Origin: DATGSL01 sp964645585
GTDB taxonomy: Bacteria > Verrucomicrobiota > Verrucomicrobiia > Opitutales > T3Sed10-336
Length of the DNA stretch: 13,639 nt
Direction of reading: 5' to 3'
NCBI GenBank assembly: GCA_964645585.1
Contig: CAZYAN010000074.1
Span: forward strand, 1-13,639
Below are positions 1 through 6,827 of this stretch, piece by piece. Below the pieces are notes generated by a model. The model had not been told where the DNA came from and made no database searches. It saw only the letters and a program-made list of their open reading frames with translations. The first letter of the stretch is position 1. Every line of letters starts with the position of its first letter. A program made the position numbers and the translations under genes.

Positions 1-10
1 GTTATTGGTT

Positions 11-86
11 ATTTTCAATCGGGTCTCGGCTGGGGCCACTGATCACCTCCATTGATCATTGATCGCTGACAATTGAAATTGAAAAT
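11..86. repeat. AT-rich 9-nt inverted repeat downstream of tsaE
   Basis: ATTTTCAAT at 11-19 is the exact reverse complement of ATTGAAAAT at 78-86. Between the arms lie three TGATC-containing units (two TGATCA and one TGATCG) and a G/C-rich core. The segment sits just beyond the tsaE stop, so it could be a 3' hairpin for the thiL-tsaE transcript. However, the loop of about 58 nt is too long for a classical intrinsic terminator. It may instead be part of a dispersed intergenic repeat cut by the window edge. Confidence 0.3.
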
Positions 87-94
87 TATGCGGA

Positions 95-529
95 TCACTG
101 GCTGCGCACCACGTGCCGGCCGTCGGCGTCGATGGAGAAGAAAAGCTTCCAGTGGTCACGGGGCAGCCATTCGGCGATTTTTTCCGGCCACTCGATCGCC
201 AGGCAATACGGCGGCTCAAGAAAGTCCTCGACCATCAGCGGTTCCATTCCATCGGCTGACTCGAGCCGATACGCGTCGAGATGAACGAGATTTCGCTTTT
301 TTCCCGAGTAAACCGAGAAGATGTTGAAGGTCGGGCTCGTGACGGTTTCCTCAATTCCCCAGGCTTTCGCCAGTCCTTTGACAAAAACGGTTTTGCCTGC
401 CCCAAGGTCGCCGCTGAGAGCGAGCGTCGTGTTCTCAGGGAATACCTCGGCGAACGAAGCCGCGAGTTTCTCCATTTGCTCCGGGGAGGCAGTGGCAATT
501 CCGCGGCGCAACTTATCTAAAATGCTCAT
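95..529 (-). CDS. tsaE: tRNA threonylcarbamoyladenosine biosynthesis ATPase TsaE
   Basis: TsaE is the small P-loop ATPase that, with TsaB and TsaD, supports transfer of the threonylcarbamoyl group to A37 of ANN-decoding tRNAs in the cytoplasm. The 144-aa length is normal for the family. Visible motifs are the Walker A loop GDLGAGKT (residues 40-47), the TSPTF switch-like segment (64-68), HLDAYRL (83-89, with the family Asp at 85) and IEWPEK (112-117, with Glu113). The start at 529 lies inside the 3' end of thiL (17-nt overlap), which implies translational coupling and one mRNA; thiL and tsaE are neighbours in many bacteria. No Shine-Dalgarno is needed to explain the start. The C-terminus is short, ending 27 residues after the WPEK motif. 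The partner tsaD is in this window at 9116-10156; tsaB is not seen. Confidence 0.95.
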   Translation of the reverse strand: MSILDKLRRGIATASPEQMEKLAASFAEVFPENTTLALSGDLGAGKTVFVKGLAKAWGIEETVTSPTFNIFSVYSGKKRNLVHLDAYRLESADGMEPLMVEDFLEPPYCLAIEWPEKIAEWLPRDHWKLFFSIDADGRHVVRSQ

Positions 530-1493
530 AGCCTTGGATCCGTTCGGCTATACAGGCCGGGAGCCCGCGAATTGTTTCGCCGTCATGCCCGCCGCTTTCC
601 CGTTTTGCAATGACCCCGATCGGTGTCAACGAAATGGAAAAGGTTGCCCGCCATGCCTGCAGGAGTTCCCTGGTTTGTTCACCGTTCACTGTGATCAGTA
701 GTTCATAATCTTCGCCATCCGACAGCGCGTGCTCGAGAGAAGTGCGCCCGCTCGTCGCGGCGGCGCGTTTCGCGTCGTCACTGATCGGGATTCTGTCGAC
801 CGCGAGGTCCGCGACGCAGCCAGACGGAAGCAGGCCGGGAAGGTCCTTCGCGAGACCGTCGCTCAAATCAATCGCAGCCGTCACCTCGGGTCGAGATGCC
901 AGCCATTGGCCTTCGCGGAGCCGCGGCTCGAATGAAAGATGCCGACCCAGCAGGCTGCCGCCGAGCGTTCCCGTGACACAAATCGTGTCGCCCGGCCGCG
1001 CGCCGCCGCGGGTGAGGATGTGTCCGTCGACCGATTCCCCGAGAAGGGTCAAGGAGGCCGCGAGCGTTCCGTGGCTGATGGCGCTCACATCACCGCCGGC
1101 AACAGGTGTATCGTAGCGCATGGCGCAATCGCGAAGGCCGCGATAAAAGCGTTCGAGCCAGGCGATCGATGTGTTCGGCGAAAGCAGGAGGGAAACAACC
1201 GCCGACCGGGGCCGGCCGCCCATCGCGGCAATATCGCTCACGTTCCGCTTCAGGAGCTTTCCCGCGATCGCTTCCGGACTGCAAGAGTCGTCAAAGTGAC
1301 GGTTCCACACGACCGGGTCGGTCGTAACCAGCAGTTTGGCACCAGGTGACGGGGTCAGTACCGCGCAGTCGTCGCCGATTCCGGCGGGCGGCGGCGGGGA
1401 AGCTTCACCCAGCCAGCCGCGTATCGCGTCGATCAGGCGGCGCTCGCCCCAGGCTGAGACGCAACGGGAGGAGTCGGATTCAAACGGATGCAT
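513..1493 (-). CDS. thiL: Thiamine-monophosphate kinase ThiL
   Basis: ThiL phosphorylates thiamine monophosphate to thiamine pyrophosphate with ATP, the last step of thiamine cofactor synthesis. The 326-aa product has the AIR-synthase/ThiL fold signatures in order: GIGDDCAV (residues 38-45), TTD (57-59), NVSDIAAMGG (84-93), GGD (133-135), DLSDGL (209-214) and GEDYELL (260-266). The Asp-rich clusters are the Mg/nucleotide-binding sites of the family. The usual 'TTDxLVEGxHF' segment reads TTDPVVWNRHFD here. The start at 1493 puts the conserved GERRLID helix at residue 16, a normal offset. Upstream is a 93-nt gap to the CPBP gene on the same strand; downstream it overlaps tsaE by 17 nt, so the two form an operon. 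I see no thi-box riboswitch upstream. Confidence 0.95.
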   Translation of the reverse strand: MHPFESDSSRCVSAWGERRLIDAIRGWLGEASPPPPAGIGDDCAVLTPSPGAKLLVTTDPVVWNRHFDDSCSPEAIAGKLLKRNVSDIAAMGGRPRSAVVSLLLSPNTSIAWLERFYRGLRDCAMRYDTPVAGGDVSAISHGTLAASLTLLGESVDGHILTRGGARPGDTICVTGTLGGSLLGRHLSFEPRLREGQWLASRPEVTAAIDLSDGLAKDLPGLLPSGCVADLAVDRIPISDDAKRAAATSGRTSLEHALSDGEDYELLITVNGEQTRELLQAWRATFSISLTPIGVIAKRESGGHDGETIRGLPACIAERIQGYEHFR

Positions 1494-1586
1494 CGCGAGG
1501 ACGGTTCATGACCCTGTCGGCACCAAACACAAGGCGCGGAACGCGACCAAAAACAAAAGGCGGGAGACCAAAGACATTCTTCCCCA

Positions 1587-2432
1587 TCAGGCGGCGTATT
1601 GGGTCAGGAGAATCATGGTTACCGTATTCAAATTAAAAATACTGTGGAGGATAATCGGCACTTTGATGGTGCCGCTCTTTTCATAGGAATAGGCGAGCAG
1701 CACTCCTAGAAGAAAGAGGGGAAGAAACGTCGAAAGACTGTGGTGGAGGAGTGCGAACAGTGCTCCGCTGATGATCATTGCGACCGCGATCGAGGCTCGG
1801 CCTTTGAGAAAGCGATAGATGCATCCGCGAAAAATCAGCTCCTCGCTCACCGGAGCGATCAGCACCGTCAGGATCACCATCAGCACCAGGATGTGAAGTT
1901 CGTCGATCTCGCCGAACAGAAGAACCGTATCTTGCGGCGCGGGGGGAAGCCCGATCGCTTCAAGAAGAACCTGCCAGCCAAAAGCCGCGGGGTAGATAAT
2001 CGGGATAATGACCAAAAATCCGTAAGCGGCGGCCGCCGCGGCGTGACGCCAGCCAAGGTGACGCGGATCCATTGGGGCGGGAAACTTTTGCGGTGCCAGT
2101 CGATAGAAGGTGTACAGCAGCCCGAGGGCGATCAGGTGGCTTGCCATCCCGATGGTGACGATGTGCGCTCCGGTGATATCCTCCTCCGATCCAATTCCGA
2201 AGGCGCGAGTGAGGAAAACCTGCAGGAAGAAGAGGAGAAAGAAAAGGAGGCCCAGCCCAAAAAGAAAATCCGGGGCCGGGATCATCCAGCTTGCGGGAGA
2301 CCGTTCCGGTTCAATTCGCTTCGGTCTTTTTGATAGGAAGAAAAAGTGAATGATACCGGCAATCCCGCCCAGGAAGAGCACGGTGGCGTAGACTTGAACG
2401 ATTAGCGGCGGCGCTTCAGCTTCGATCGGCAT
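1587..2432 (-). CDS. CPBP family intramembrane glutamic endopeptidase
   Basis: A 281-aa polytopic inner-membrane protein of the CPBP/Abi (Rce1-like) family. It has an N-terminal helix (about 10-33), further hydrophobic helices near 52-75, 90-110, 130-155 and 178-195, and a C-terminal ABI domain. The three family motifs are intact: EELIFR (Glu197, Glu198, Arg202), FALLHH (His230) and HSIFN (His263, Asn267). These form the presumed active site in which Glu activates water. Bacterial members are linked to processing of peptides or membrane proteins and to bacteriocin self-protection, but the substrate here is unknown. No bacteriocin or CAAX-box gene lies nearby. The gene is co-oriented with thiL-tsaE (93-nt gap) and with the HAD gene upstream (125-nt gap), so co-transcription is possible. 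The start at 2432 gives a full first helix. Confidence 0.9.
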   Translation of the reverse strand: MPIEAEAPPLIVQVYATVLFLGGIAGIIHFFFLSKRPKRIEPERSPASWMIPAPDFLFGLGLLFFLLFFLQVFLTRAFGIGSEEDITGAHIVTIGMASHLIALGLLYTFYRLAPQKFPAPMDPRHLGWRHAAAAAAYGFLVIIPIIYPAAFGWQVLLEAIGLPPAPQDTVLLFGEIDELHILVLMVILTVLIAPVSEELIFRGCIYRFLKGRASIAVAMIISGALFALLHHSLSTFLPLFLLGVLLAYSYEKSGTIKVPIILHSIFNLNTVTMILLTQYAA

Positions 2433-2557
2433 ATTTCCGTAAAAGAAACAAACTTCAGCGACGATAGCGAGACATCAGCCAATCGTGACCAAACTTCCGC
2501 GTCCTCTCGGGATGAACACGAAATCCCCCTGGATTGAGCGTCCGGTGACGGCGTCCG

Positions 2558-3283
2558 TCATCTTTCCCCGGCGGAAGCATCGATGCAGCGGCCGGGCAGG
2601 ACGTCAAGGAGGCGAGGGAAGGTGTCGACACGAATCCAGTCGGAGTCGGCCGGAACACTTCCGAACACTTGGATCGCACGCCAGCCGCGGGAGCGGGCGC
2701 CGAGAACATCGTGATGATGGCTGTCACCGATATGGGCAATTTCTTCTCCGCGCGCGCCGAGACGCGTTTCCACCGTTTCGAACAAGCGCGGATCCGGCTT
2801 CTCGAAACCCTCTTCGCAGGAAACGAAAATCTCGTCGAAGTGGCGGTCGAGGGTCATTTCCTGGAGGAGCGGCCGCAGACGATCGTCCCAGTTGGAGAGG
2901 ATCGCCAGCCGGTAGCCGCGTTCGCGCAATTCTCGAACGGTTTCCTCGGCCCCGGCGGCGAGCCGCCAGCGTCCAGCCTCACGGAACGCGTGCCAGAGAT
3001 CGTCGAAGAGGGCGTCGAAATCGACCTGTCCATCGAGATCGGCAAATGTCTGGAGGACGACGCGCCGCCAGCGGGATTTTTCGCTCGCCGGTGTCACCTG
3101 GTCCACACGACGGCGCACATCGGTGCTCCAGACGCGGAAGAATTCGCGCTCCAGGATCTCCGGCGCTCGCTGGTGCCCATGTCGGGCGAGCACCTCCGCA
3201 TAGATTTCTCCGACCGATGGATGGGCAAACAGGAGTGTTCCGCCCACATCGATCGTCACCCATTTAACCTTGGAAAACGGCAT
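2558..3283 (-). CDS. HAD superfamily hydrolase (HDHD3-like, subfamily IA)
   Basis: A 241-aa soluble haloacid-dehalogenase-type phosphohydrolase. Motif I is DVGGT (nucleophile Asp12, Thr16). The helical C1 cap spans roughly residues 20-105. Motif II is Ser130-Asn131 after 'LAIL', motif III is Lys162 in EKPDP, and motif IV is GDSHHHD (Asp187, Asp192). The second Asp of the canonical DxDGT is Gly14, as is common in HDHD3-like members. This may reduce general acid/base catalysis or change specificity, so the substrate cannot be assigned; a small phosphate ester is the default guess. The start at 3283 is the only sensible one because motif I begins at residue 12. The gene is divergent from the sugar dehydrogenase (180-bp gap) and upstream of the CPBP gene on the same strand. 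Confidence 0.88.
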   Translation of the reverse strand: MPFSKVKWVTIDVGGTLLFAHPSVGEIYAEVLARHGHQRAPEILEREFFRVWSTDVRRRVDQVTPASEKSRWRRVVLQTFADLDGQVDFDALFDDLWHAFREAGRWRLAAGAEETVRELRERGYRLAILSNWDDRLRPLLQEMTLDRHFDEIFVSCEEGFEKPDPRLFETVETRLGARGEEIAHIGDSHHHDVLGARSRGWRAIQVFGSVPADSDWIRVDTFPRLLDVLPGRCIDASAGER

Positions 3284-3463
3284 CGGCTGTCAGTGTGGCG
3301 AGCCGGATGGAAAAGGCAACCCAGCCTCCCGATGCCCTGGCGAAAAGCGCGGAGGTGCCGAGACGGGTTTTCTCCGTGTGCGGATCCGCGAATCGGAGGG
3401 GTAACGGGAGGCGCGTGGACGATCGCCGTTGCGTTTCCCGTGATATTTCAGTATGTCAGATCC

Positions 3464-5083
3464 ATGGCTTTGCATCTAACCTCTTCGGCCTCGCGGTGCG
3501 GTTTGACGATTGTCCTCGCCGGTTCGATTCTGGCTTTTTCCGATGCCCGGGCGGTCGATGAAGCTTACGGACCGATCCTGTTTCGCGAGATTGCTGGCGG
3601 AGGCGCGCTCGTTCAGCCGCTTTATGTGACGAGCCCGCCCGATGATGAGCGGCACTTGTTTATCGTTGAGAAGGGCGGGCGTATCCGAATTTTCGATCTT
3701 GTGGAGGAAACGCTCCTGGCGGAGGATTTCCTGACGGTTTCGCCGATCACCACAGACAGCGAGCGCGGTTTGCTCGGTCTGGCGTTTCACCCGGATTTTT
3801 CGGATACGCGGATGTTCTTCGTCAATTTTACCGATTCGTCGGGCAACACCGTCGTGCGCCGCTACCGGGTAGAGAGCGGCGAACCGCCTTACACTGTTGA
3901 AGCGGGGAGCGCGCTCGATCTGTTGAAGCTGGAACAGCCTTTTTCGAATCACAATGGAGGCTGGATGGGGTTTGGTCCGGACGGTTATCTTTATATCGCA
4001 GTCGGTGACGGCGGCAGCGGCCATGATCCGCAAAATAATGGCCAAAACAAGAATTCGCTCCTCGGAAAGATGCTGCGGATCGATGTCAACGGTGACGATT
4101 TTCCAACCGATTCCTCGCGGAATTACGCGATTCCCGACGACAATCCGTTTGTGGGGGCGGACGGCCTTGACGAGATTTGGGCGTACGGTTTGCGGAATCC
4201 GTGGCGCAACAGCTTTGACCGGGAAACCGGCGATTTCTGGATTGGCGATGTCGGCCAGAGCACCCGCGAGGAAATTAATTTTCAACCGGCCGCCAGCACC
4301 GGCGGCGAGAACTACGGATGGCGGTTGCGCGAGGGCTCGATCGCGACGCCTGGCGCGGTCGGCGGAGCGCGTCCGGCTGGAAACGTCGACCCGGTTTATG
4401 ATTACGGCCTCTCGGGTTCGCAATCGATTACGGGCGGTTACGTGTATCGCGGATCGGCAATGCCGCAGTTGAGAGGGCACTACTTTTTTGCCGATTATCG
4501 CGGCGGGTTTGTGAAGTCTTTTCAGTATCAGGGGGAGCCGGTCGCCGAAGATCAGGTGATCACGTGGAGTTCGTCCATCCCGTCGCCGGCTTCCTTCGGC
4601 GAGGATGCCGCGGGCGAACTGTACGTTGTCAGTCTGGGCGGCAGAATTTATGAGATTACCCAGTCGCCCTGGTATCTGTGGCGGAACCGTCATTTTGACG
4701 AACAAGAGATCCTCGATCCGTCCATCAGCGGTCCCGATGCGAATCCGCAAGGTGACGGAGTGTCTAATCTGGTCAAATACGCGCTCGGCCTCGATCCGAA
4801 AGAACCGGCTGGAAGGCTGCCTGTGGAAGTGTCGATTGAGACCGATGGCAGCGCAAAATACCTGACACTTCTGGTCGATCGATCGCCGTCCGCCACGGAT
4901 GTCCAATTGCTCGTGGAAGCGGCAAGCCGGCTGAACGACGAGAACCTTTGGGACAGCGAGGCCGTTGTGGTTCTCGAGGACGAGTCCGACCGGCTGCTGG
5001 TTCGGGATTCGGTGTCTGTCGACGCGGCCGATCGGAGGTTTCTGCGTCTCCGCGTGACGCAGAGGCTGTTCGGCGCGCCTTGA
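3464..5083 (+). CDS. Secreted PQQ-dependent sugar (glucose/sorbosone) dehydrogenase with verrucomicrobial C-terminal module
   Basis: A 539-aa exported protein. A signal peptide covers residues 1-30 (Arg11, hydrophobic 13-25, cleavage after ARA). A six-bladed GSDH propeller covers about 40-398: SERGLLGLAFHP (99-110), NHNGGW with the presumed catalytic base His163, GPDGYLYIAVGDGG (171-184), YGLRNPWR (241-248; Arg244-Asn245 match the soluble glucose dehydrogenase PQQ contacts by motif) and GDVGQ (261-265). It probably oxidises aldoses in the periplasm and passes electrons to an unknown acceptor; no cytochrome or PQQ-synthesis genes are nearby. Residues 403-539 are a separate module, with DGVSNLVKYALGLDP at 431-445 and RRFLRLR at 524-530. 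A longer open frame reaches back to 2669, but that part is antisense to the HAD gene. Met at 3464 starts a proper signal peptide, although no Shine-Dalgarno is seen. Confidence 0.88.
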   Translation: MALHLTSSASRCGLTIVLAGSILAFSDARAVDEAYGPILFREIAGGGALVQPLYVTSPPDDERHLFIVEKGGRIRIFDLVEETLLAEDFLTVSPITTDSERGLLGLAFHPDFSDTRMFFVNFTDSSGNTVVRRYRVESGEPPYTVEAGSALDLLKLEQPFSNHNGGWMGFGPDGYLYIAVGDGGSGHDPQNNGQNKNSLLGKMLRIDVNGDDFPTDSSRNYAIPDDNPFVGADGLDEIWAYGLRNPWRNSFDRETGDFWIGDVGQSTREEINFQPAASTGGENYGWRLREGSIATPGAVGGARPAGNVDPVYDYGLSGSQSITGGYVYRGSAMPQLRGHYFFADYRGGFVKSFQYQGEPVAEDQVITWSSSIPSPASFGEDAAGELYVVSLGGRIYEITQSPWYLWRNRHFDEQEILDPSISGPDANPQGDGVSNLVKYALGLDPKEPAGRLPVEVSIETDGSAKYLTLLVDRSPSATDVQLLVEAASRLNDENLWDSEAVVVLEDESDRLLVRDSVSVDAADRRFLRLRVTQRLFGAP

Positions 5084-5157
5084 CCGGTTCGTCCCCGTGG
5101 GGGATCGGCCTTCGGTCGCAGCCATAGGGAAGAATCAAGATGCCTCCAATCTTCGTG

Positions 5158-5186
5158 TTGTGATCGTTGCCGGGGCGTGGTACAAT
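5158..5186 (+). promoter_or_regulatory. Sigma70-like promoter for the DUF488 gene
   Basis: The -35 candidate is TTGTGA (5158-5163, 4/6 to consensus) and the -10 is TACAAT (5181-5186, 5/6), with exactly 17 nt between them. Transcription would begin near 5192-5194, two to four nucleotides before the ATG at 5196, so the mRNA would be leaderless or nearly so. This fits the lack of a Shine-Dalgarno before that start. Confidence 0.5.
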
Positions 5187-5195
5187 GATTTTGTT

Positions 5196-5573
5196 ATGTC
5201 GAGAACGCGGAAGCAGGCTGTTCGTGTTAAACGGATCTATGATGCACCGTCGAAGGACGATGGCGTCCGGATTCTCGTCGACCGGATTTGGCCGCGCGGT
5301 ATCAAGAAAACGGATGCGGCTCTTGACGAGTGGCTGAAGGACGTCGCGCCGACGAGCGACTTGCGCCAATGGTTCGGACATGATCCGGAGAAATGGCCGG
5401 AATTCCGGAAGCGCTACGGCGAGTATTTGGCGGAAAATGAATCCGCGCGCGCCGCCGTGGATACGATTCGGGAGTATCTGAAGGAAAAACCGGTGACGCT
5501 CCTTTTCGCGGCGAAAGACGCGGAGCACAACAACGCTGTCGTCCTCGCGGAGTTCGTGGAAGGAAGTTGTTGA
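5196..5573 (+). CDS. DUF488 family protein
   Basis: A 125-aa small soluble protein of the DUF488 (YeaO-like) family. It is recognised by the N-terminal VKRIYDAP (11-18), DDGVRILVDRIWPRG (21-35), the helix DEWLKDVAPT (44-53), LRQWFGHDPEKWPEFRKRY (56-74) and the C-terminal strand plus HNNA (111-114). The biochemical role of the family is not established. It is widespread as a stand-alone gene, and the conserved Arg/Trp/His/Asp pattern suggests ligand or nucleic-acid binding, but that is inference. The frame is open 33 codons further upstream, but Met at 5196 matches the family's usual N-terminus and lies just after a promoter. It stands alone: 112 nt after the sugar dehydrogenase and convergent with the membrane-protein operon. 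Confidence 0.9.
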   Translation: MSRTRKQAVRVKRIYDAPSKDDGVRILVDRIWPRGIKKTDAALDEWLKDVAPTSDLRQWFGHDPEKWPEFRKRYGEYLAENESARAAVDTIREYLKEKPVTLLFAAKDAEHNNAVVLAEFVEGSC

Positions 5574-5655
5574 GCGGCGGATCCTGGCGAAGGCCGTTCG
5601 ACGTTGTAGCGCGGCCGCCTTGGCGCAGGCGACGGGCTGTCCGCGGAGAGAGGAA

Positions 5656-6069
5656 TTACAAGTCGTCCTTGAGACTGCCGATCGCGGCGTTGAAGTAGAC
5701 AGCGCTGAGGTAGAGCCAGAGGAGGGTGAACGTGATGTGGGCAATCGTTTCCCATCGTTTGCCGCGCCAGAGGTGAGGTGAGTAGCCGACGAATTGCACG
5801 ACGAGGCGGGCCGACCAAAAAACGCCGAAACCGAGGGTAACTTTCTTTCCAAGCGAAGTCGTCAGGAGCTCGTCCGCGGCGCTCAGCGAGAGCAGGCCCA
5901 TCAGAAAGACAGTGAGGGCGATGAAGAACGTATGGACGTACGTCATCTGGCGGTTGATCAAGCTCAGGCCCCGGAGTTCATCCTTCCATCGGAAATAACG
6001 GGGGAAGCCGACGTGAAGCGCGGCGAGCGCGATGAGCAGCATGCCGGCGATTTCGATGGACGTCTTCAT
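5656..6069 (-). CDS. Conserved hypothetical four-helix membrane protein
   Basis: A 137-aa inner-membrane protein with four predicted helices at about 4-24, 42-64, 75-95 and 105-128, and short polar connections. The first loop carries a basic/aromatic stretch, FPRYFRWKDEL (22-32), followed by LSLINRQMTYVHTFF (35-49). I recognise this pattern from uncharacterised membrane proteins of Bacteroidetes and PVC bacteria but know no function for it. Conserved-looking polar residues inside or next to membrane segments (His19, Asn39, Arg40, His46) could form a site, which is inference. Its start overlaps the stop of the methyltransferase gene by 4 nt (ATGA type), so it is translationally coupled as the last gene of the operon. 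The 82 nt to the convergent DUF488 gene show no convincing hairpin with a T-tract. Confidence 0.85.
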   Translation of the reverse strand: MKTSIEIAGMLLIALAALHVGFPRYFRWKDELRGLSLINRQMTYVHTFFIALTVFLMGLLSLSAADELLTTSLGKKVTLGFGVFWSARLVVQFVGYSPHLWRGKRWETIAHITFTLLWLYLSAVYFNAAIGSLKDDL

Positions 6070-6827
6070 TGCGATCGCAGTTCAAAGATCGAAAGAAACG
6101 GCGTGTGTTTCGCCTCGCTTGCCAGAGTCAGGCCCCCGGCCGCAAAGGTTTTCAGCCACACTTTTCGTGAATGAAAGTGCAGGAAACCGATGTTGTATGC
6201 GAAAAAGTTGAGACCGTCGCGCAAGTGCTCGATCACGAACGCGCGACCGTCCGGGTGAAGGCTGCGTGCGATTTCACGAAAGAACGCGGCTCGTTCGTCG
6301 TGGTTTCGAATCTCGTGGGCGGCGAGAAACAGAAACGCGAGATCGACGGAATTGTCCGCGAGGGGAAGCTGCCGCGTCGACGTCGGAATGGTGCCCGGGA
6401 ACGCCGGGAGTGCTTTTCGGGCGCGTCGGATCGAGACCTCGGTGTGGCGGGCCGGATCATAAAAATCGAGAACCATAAGGTCGGCGTTTGGAAACCGCTG
6501 GCGCAGGAGAAAACTCGATTCATCAAATCCAGCATGCAAGTTGACGAGGGTCGGTGAATCTTTCCCCTGCCAATCGCGGAGCCATGGCAAAGTATAAAGC
6601 CCGGAGAGATCATAAACATACCAGGACGCCGCCAGCGAAAGGCAGATCGGGATGGCCGCGACCAGGACGAACCATTGAATGTACTCCCTGGCGGTGCCGG
6701 TAAACAAGAACGACAGGAGAAGCGCGTCGCCCAGCAAGATTCCGGCGCCCGCATAAAAATGCCAGTTGAACCGAATAATATTTCCGACGCCGCGAAATCG
6801 GCTTTTCGTGTGCGTCAGTTGTTCCAT
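6066..6827 (-). CDS. Membrane-anchored class I SAM-dependent methyltransferase-like protein
   Basis: A 253-aa protein in two parts. Residues 1-75 hold a basic N-terminus and two transmembrane helices (about 24-44 and 48-68). Residues 90-253 resemble a Rossmann-fold methyltransferase of the type-11 kind: VNLHAGFDESS (95-105) at the motif I position, an acidic turn in MVLDFYDP (118-125), LPLADNSVDLAFLFLAAHEI (154-173) as motif IV, and IARSLHPDGRAFVIEHLRD (186-204) as the motif VI region. Motif I lacks the usual DxGxGxG glycine pattern, so SAM binding is not assured. A methyltransferase tethered to the membrane with its catalytic part in the cytoplasm would suit a lipid, quinone or membrane-protein substrate, but none is indicated. 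It overlaps the DUF2071 gene by 13 nt and the following membrane gene by 4 nt. Confidence 0.82.
   Translation of the reverse strand: MEQLTHTKSRFRGVGNIIRFNWHFYAGAGILLGDALLLSFLFTGTAREYIQWFVLVAAIPICLSLAASWYVYDLSGLYTLPWLRDWQGKDSPTLVNLHAGFDESSFLLRQRFPNADLMVLDFYDPARHTEVSIRRARKALPAFPGTIPTSTRQLPLADNSVDLAFLFLAAHEIRNHDERAAFFREIARSLHPDGRAFVIEHLRDGLNFFAYNIGFLHFHSRKVWLKTFAAGGLTLASEAKHTPFLSIFELRSQ

Noticed and set aside
2546..2560. TGACGG/CCGTCA hairpin at the HAD gene stop as a terminator
   Set aside because: The stem is only 6 bp with a 3-nt loop, overlaps the stop codon and has no T-tract on the minus strand.
2669..3463. 265-codon upstream extension of the sugar dehydrogenase frame
   Set aside because: It is antisense to the HAD hydrolase, which has all its motifs, and the protein after 3464 begins with a complete signal peptide.
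3476..5125. 549-aa open frame antisense to the sugar dehydrogenase
   Set aside because: It mirrors a clear GSDH gene, is rich in Arg, Ile and His with no domain or signal, and is the usual effect of GC-rich codon use leaving the opposite strand open.
5574..5655. Terminator between the convergent DUF488 and 4-TM genes
   Set aside because: The region has a GCGGCCGC palindrome and GC-rich pieces, but no stem of useful length with a T-tract in either direction.
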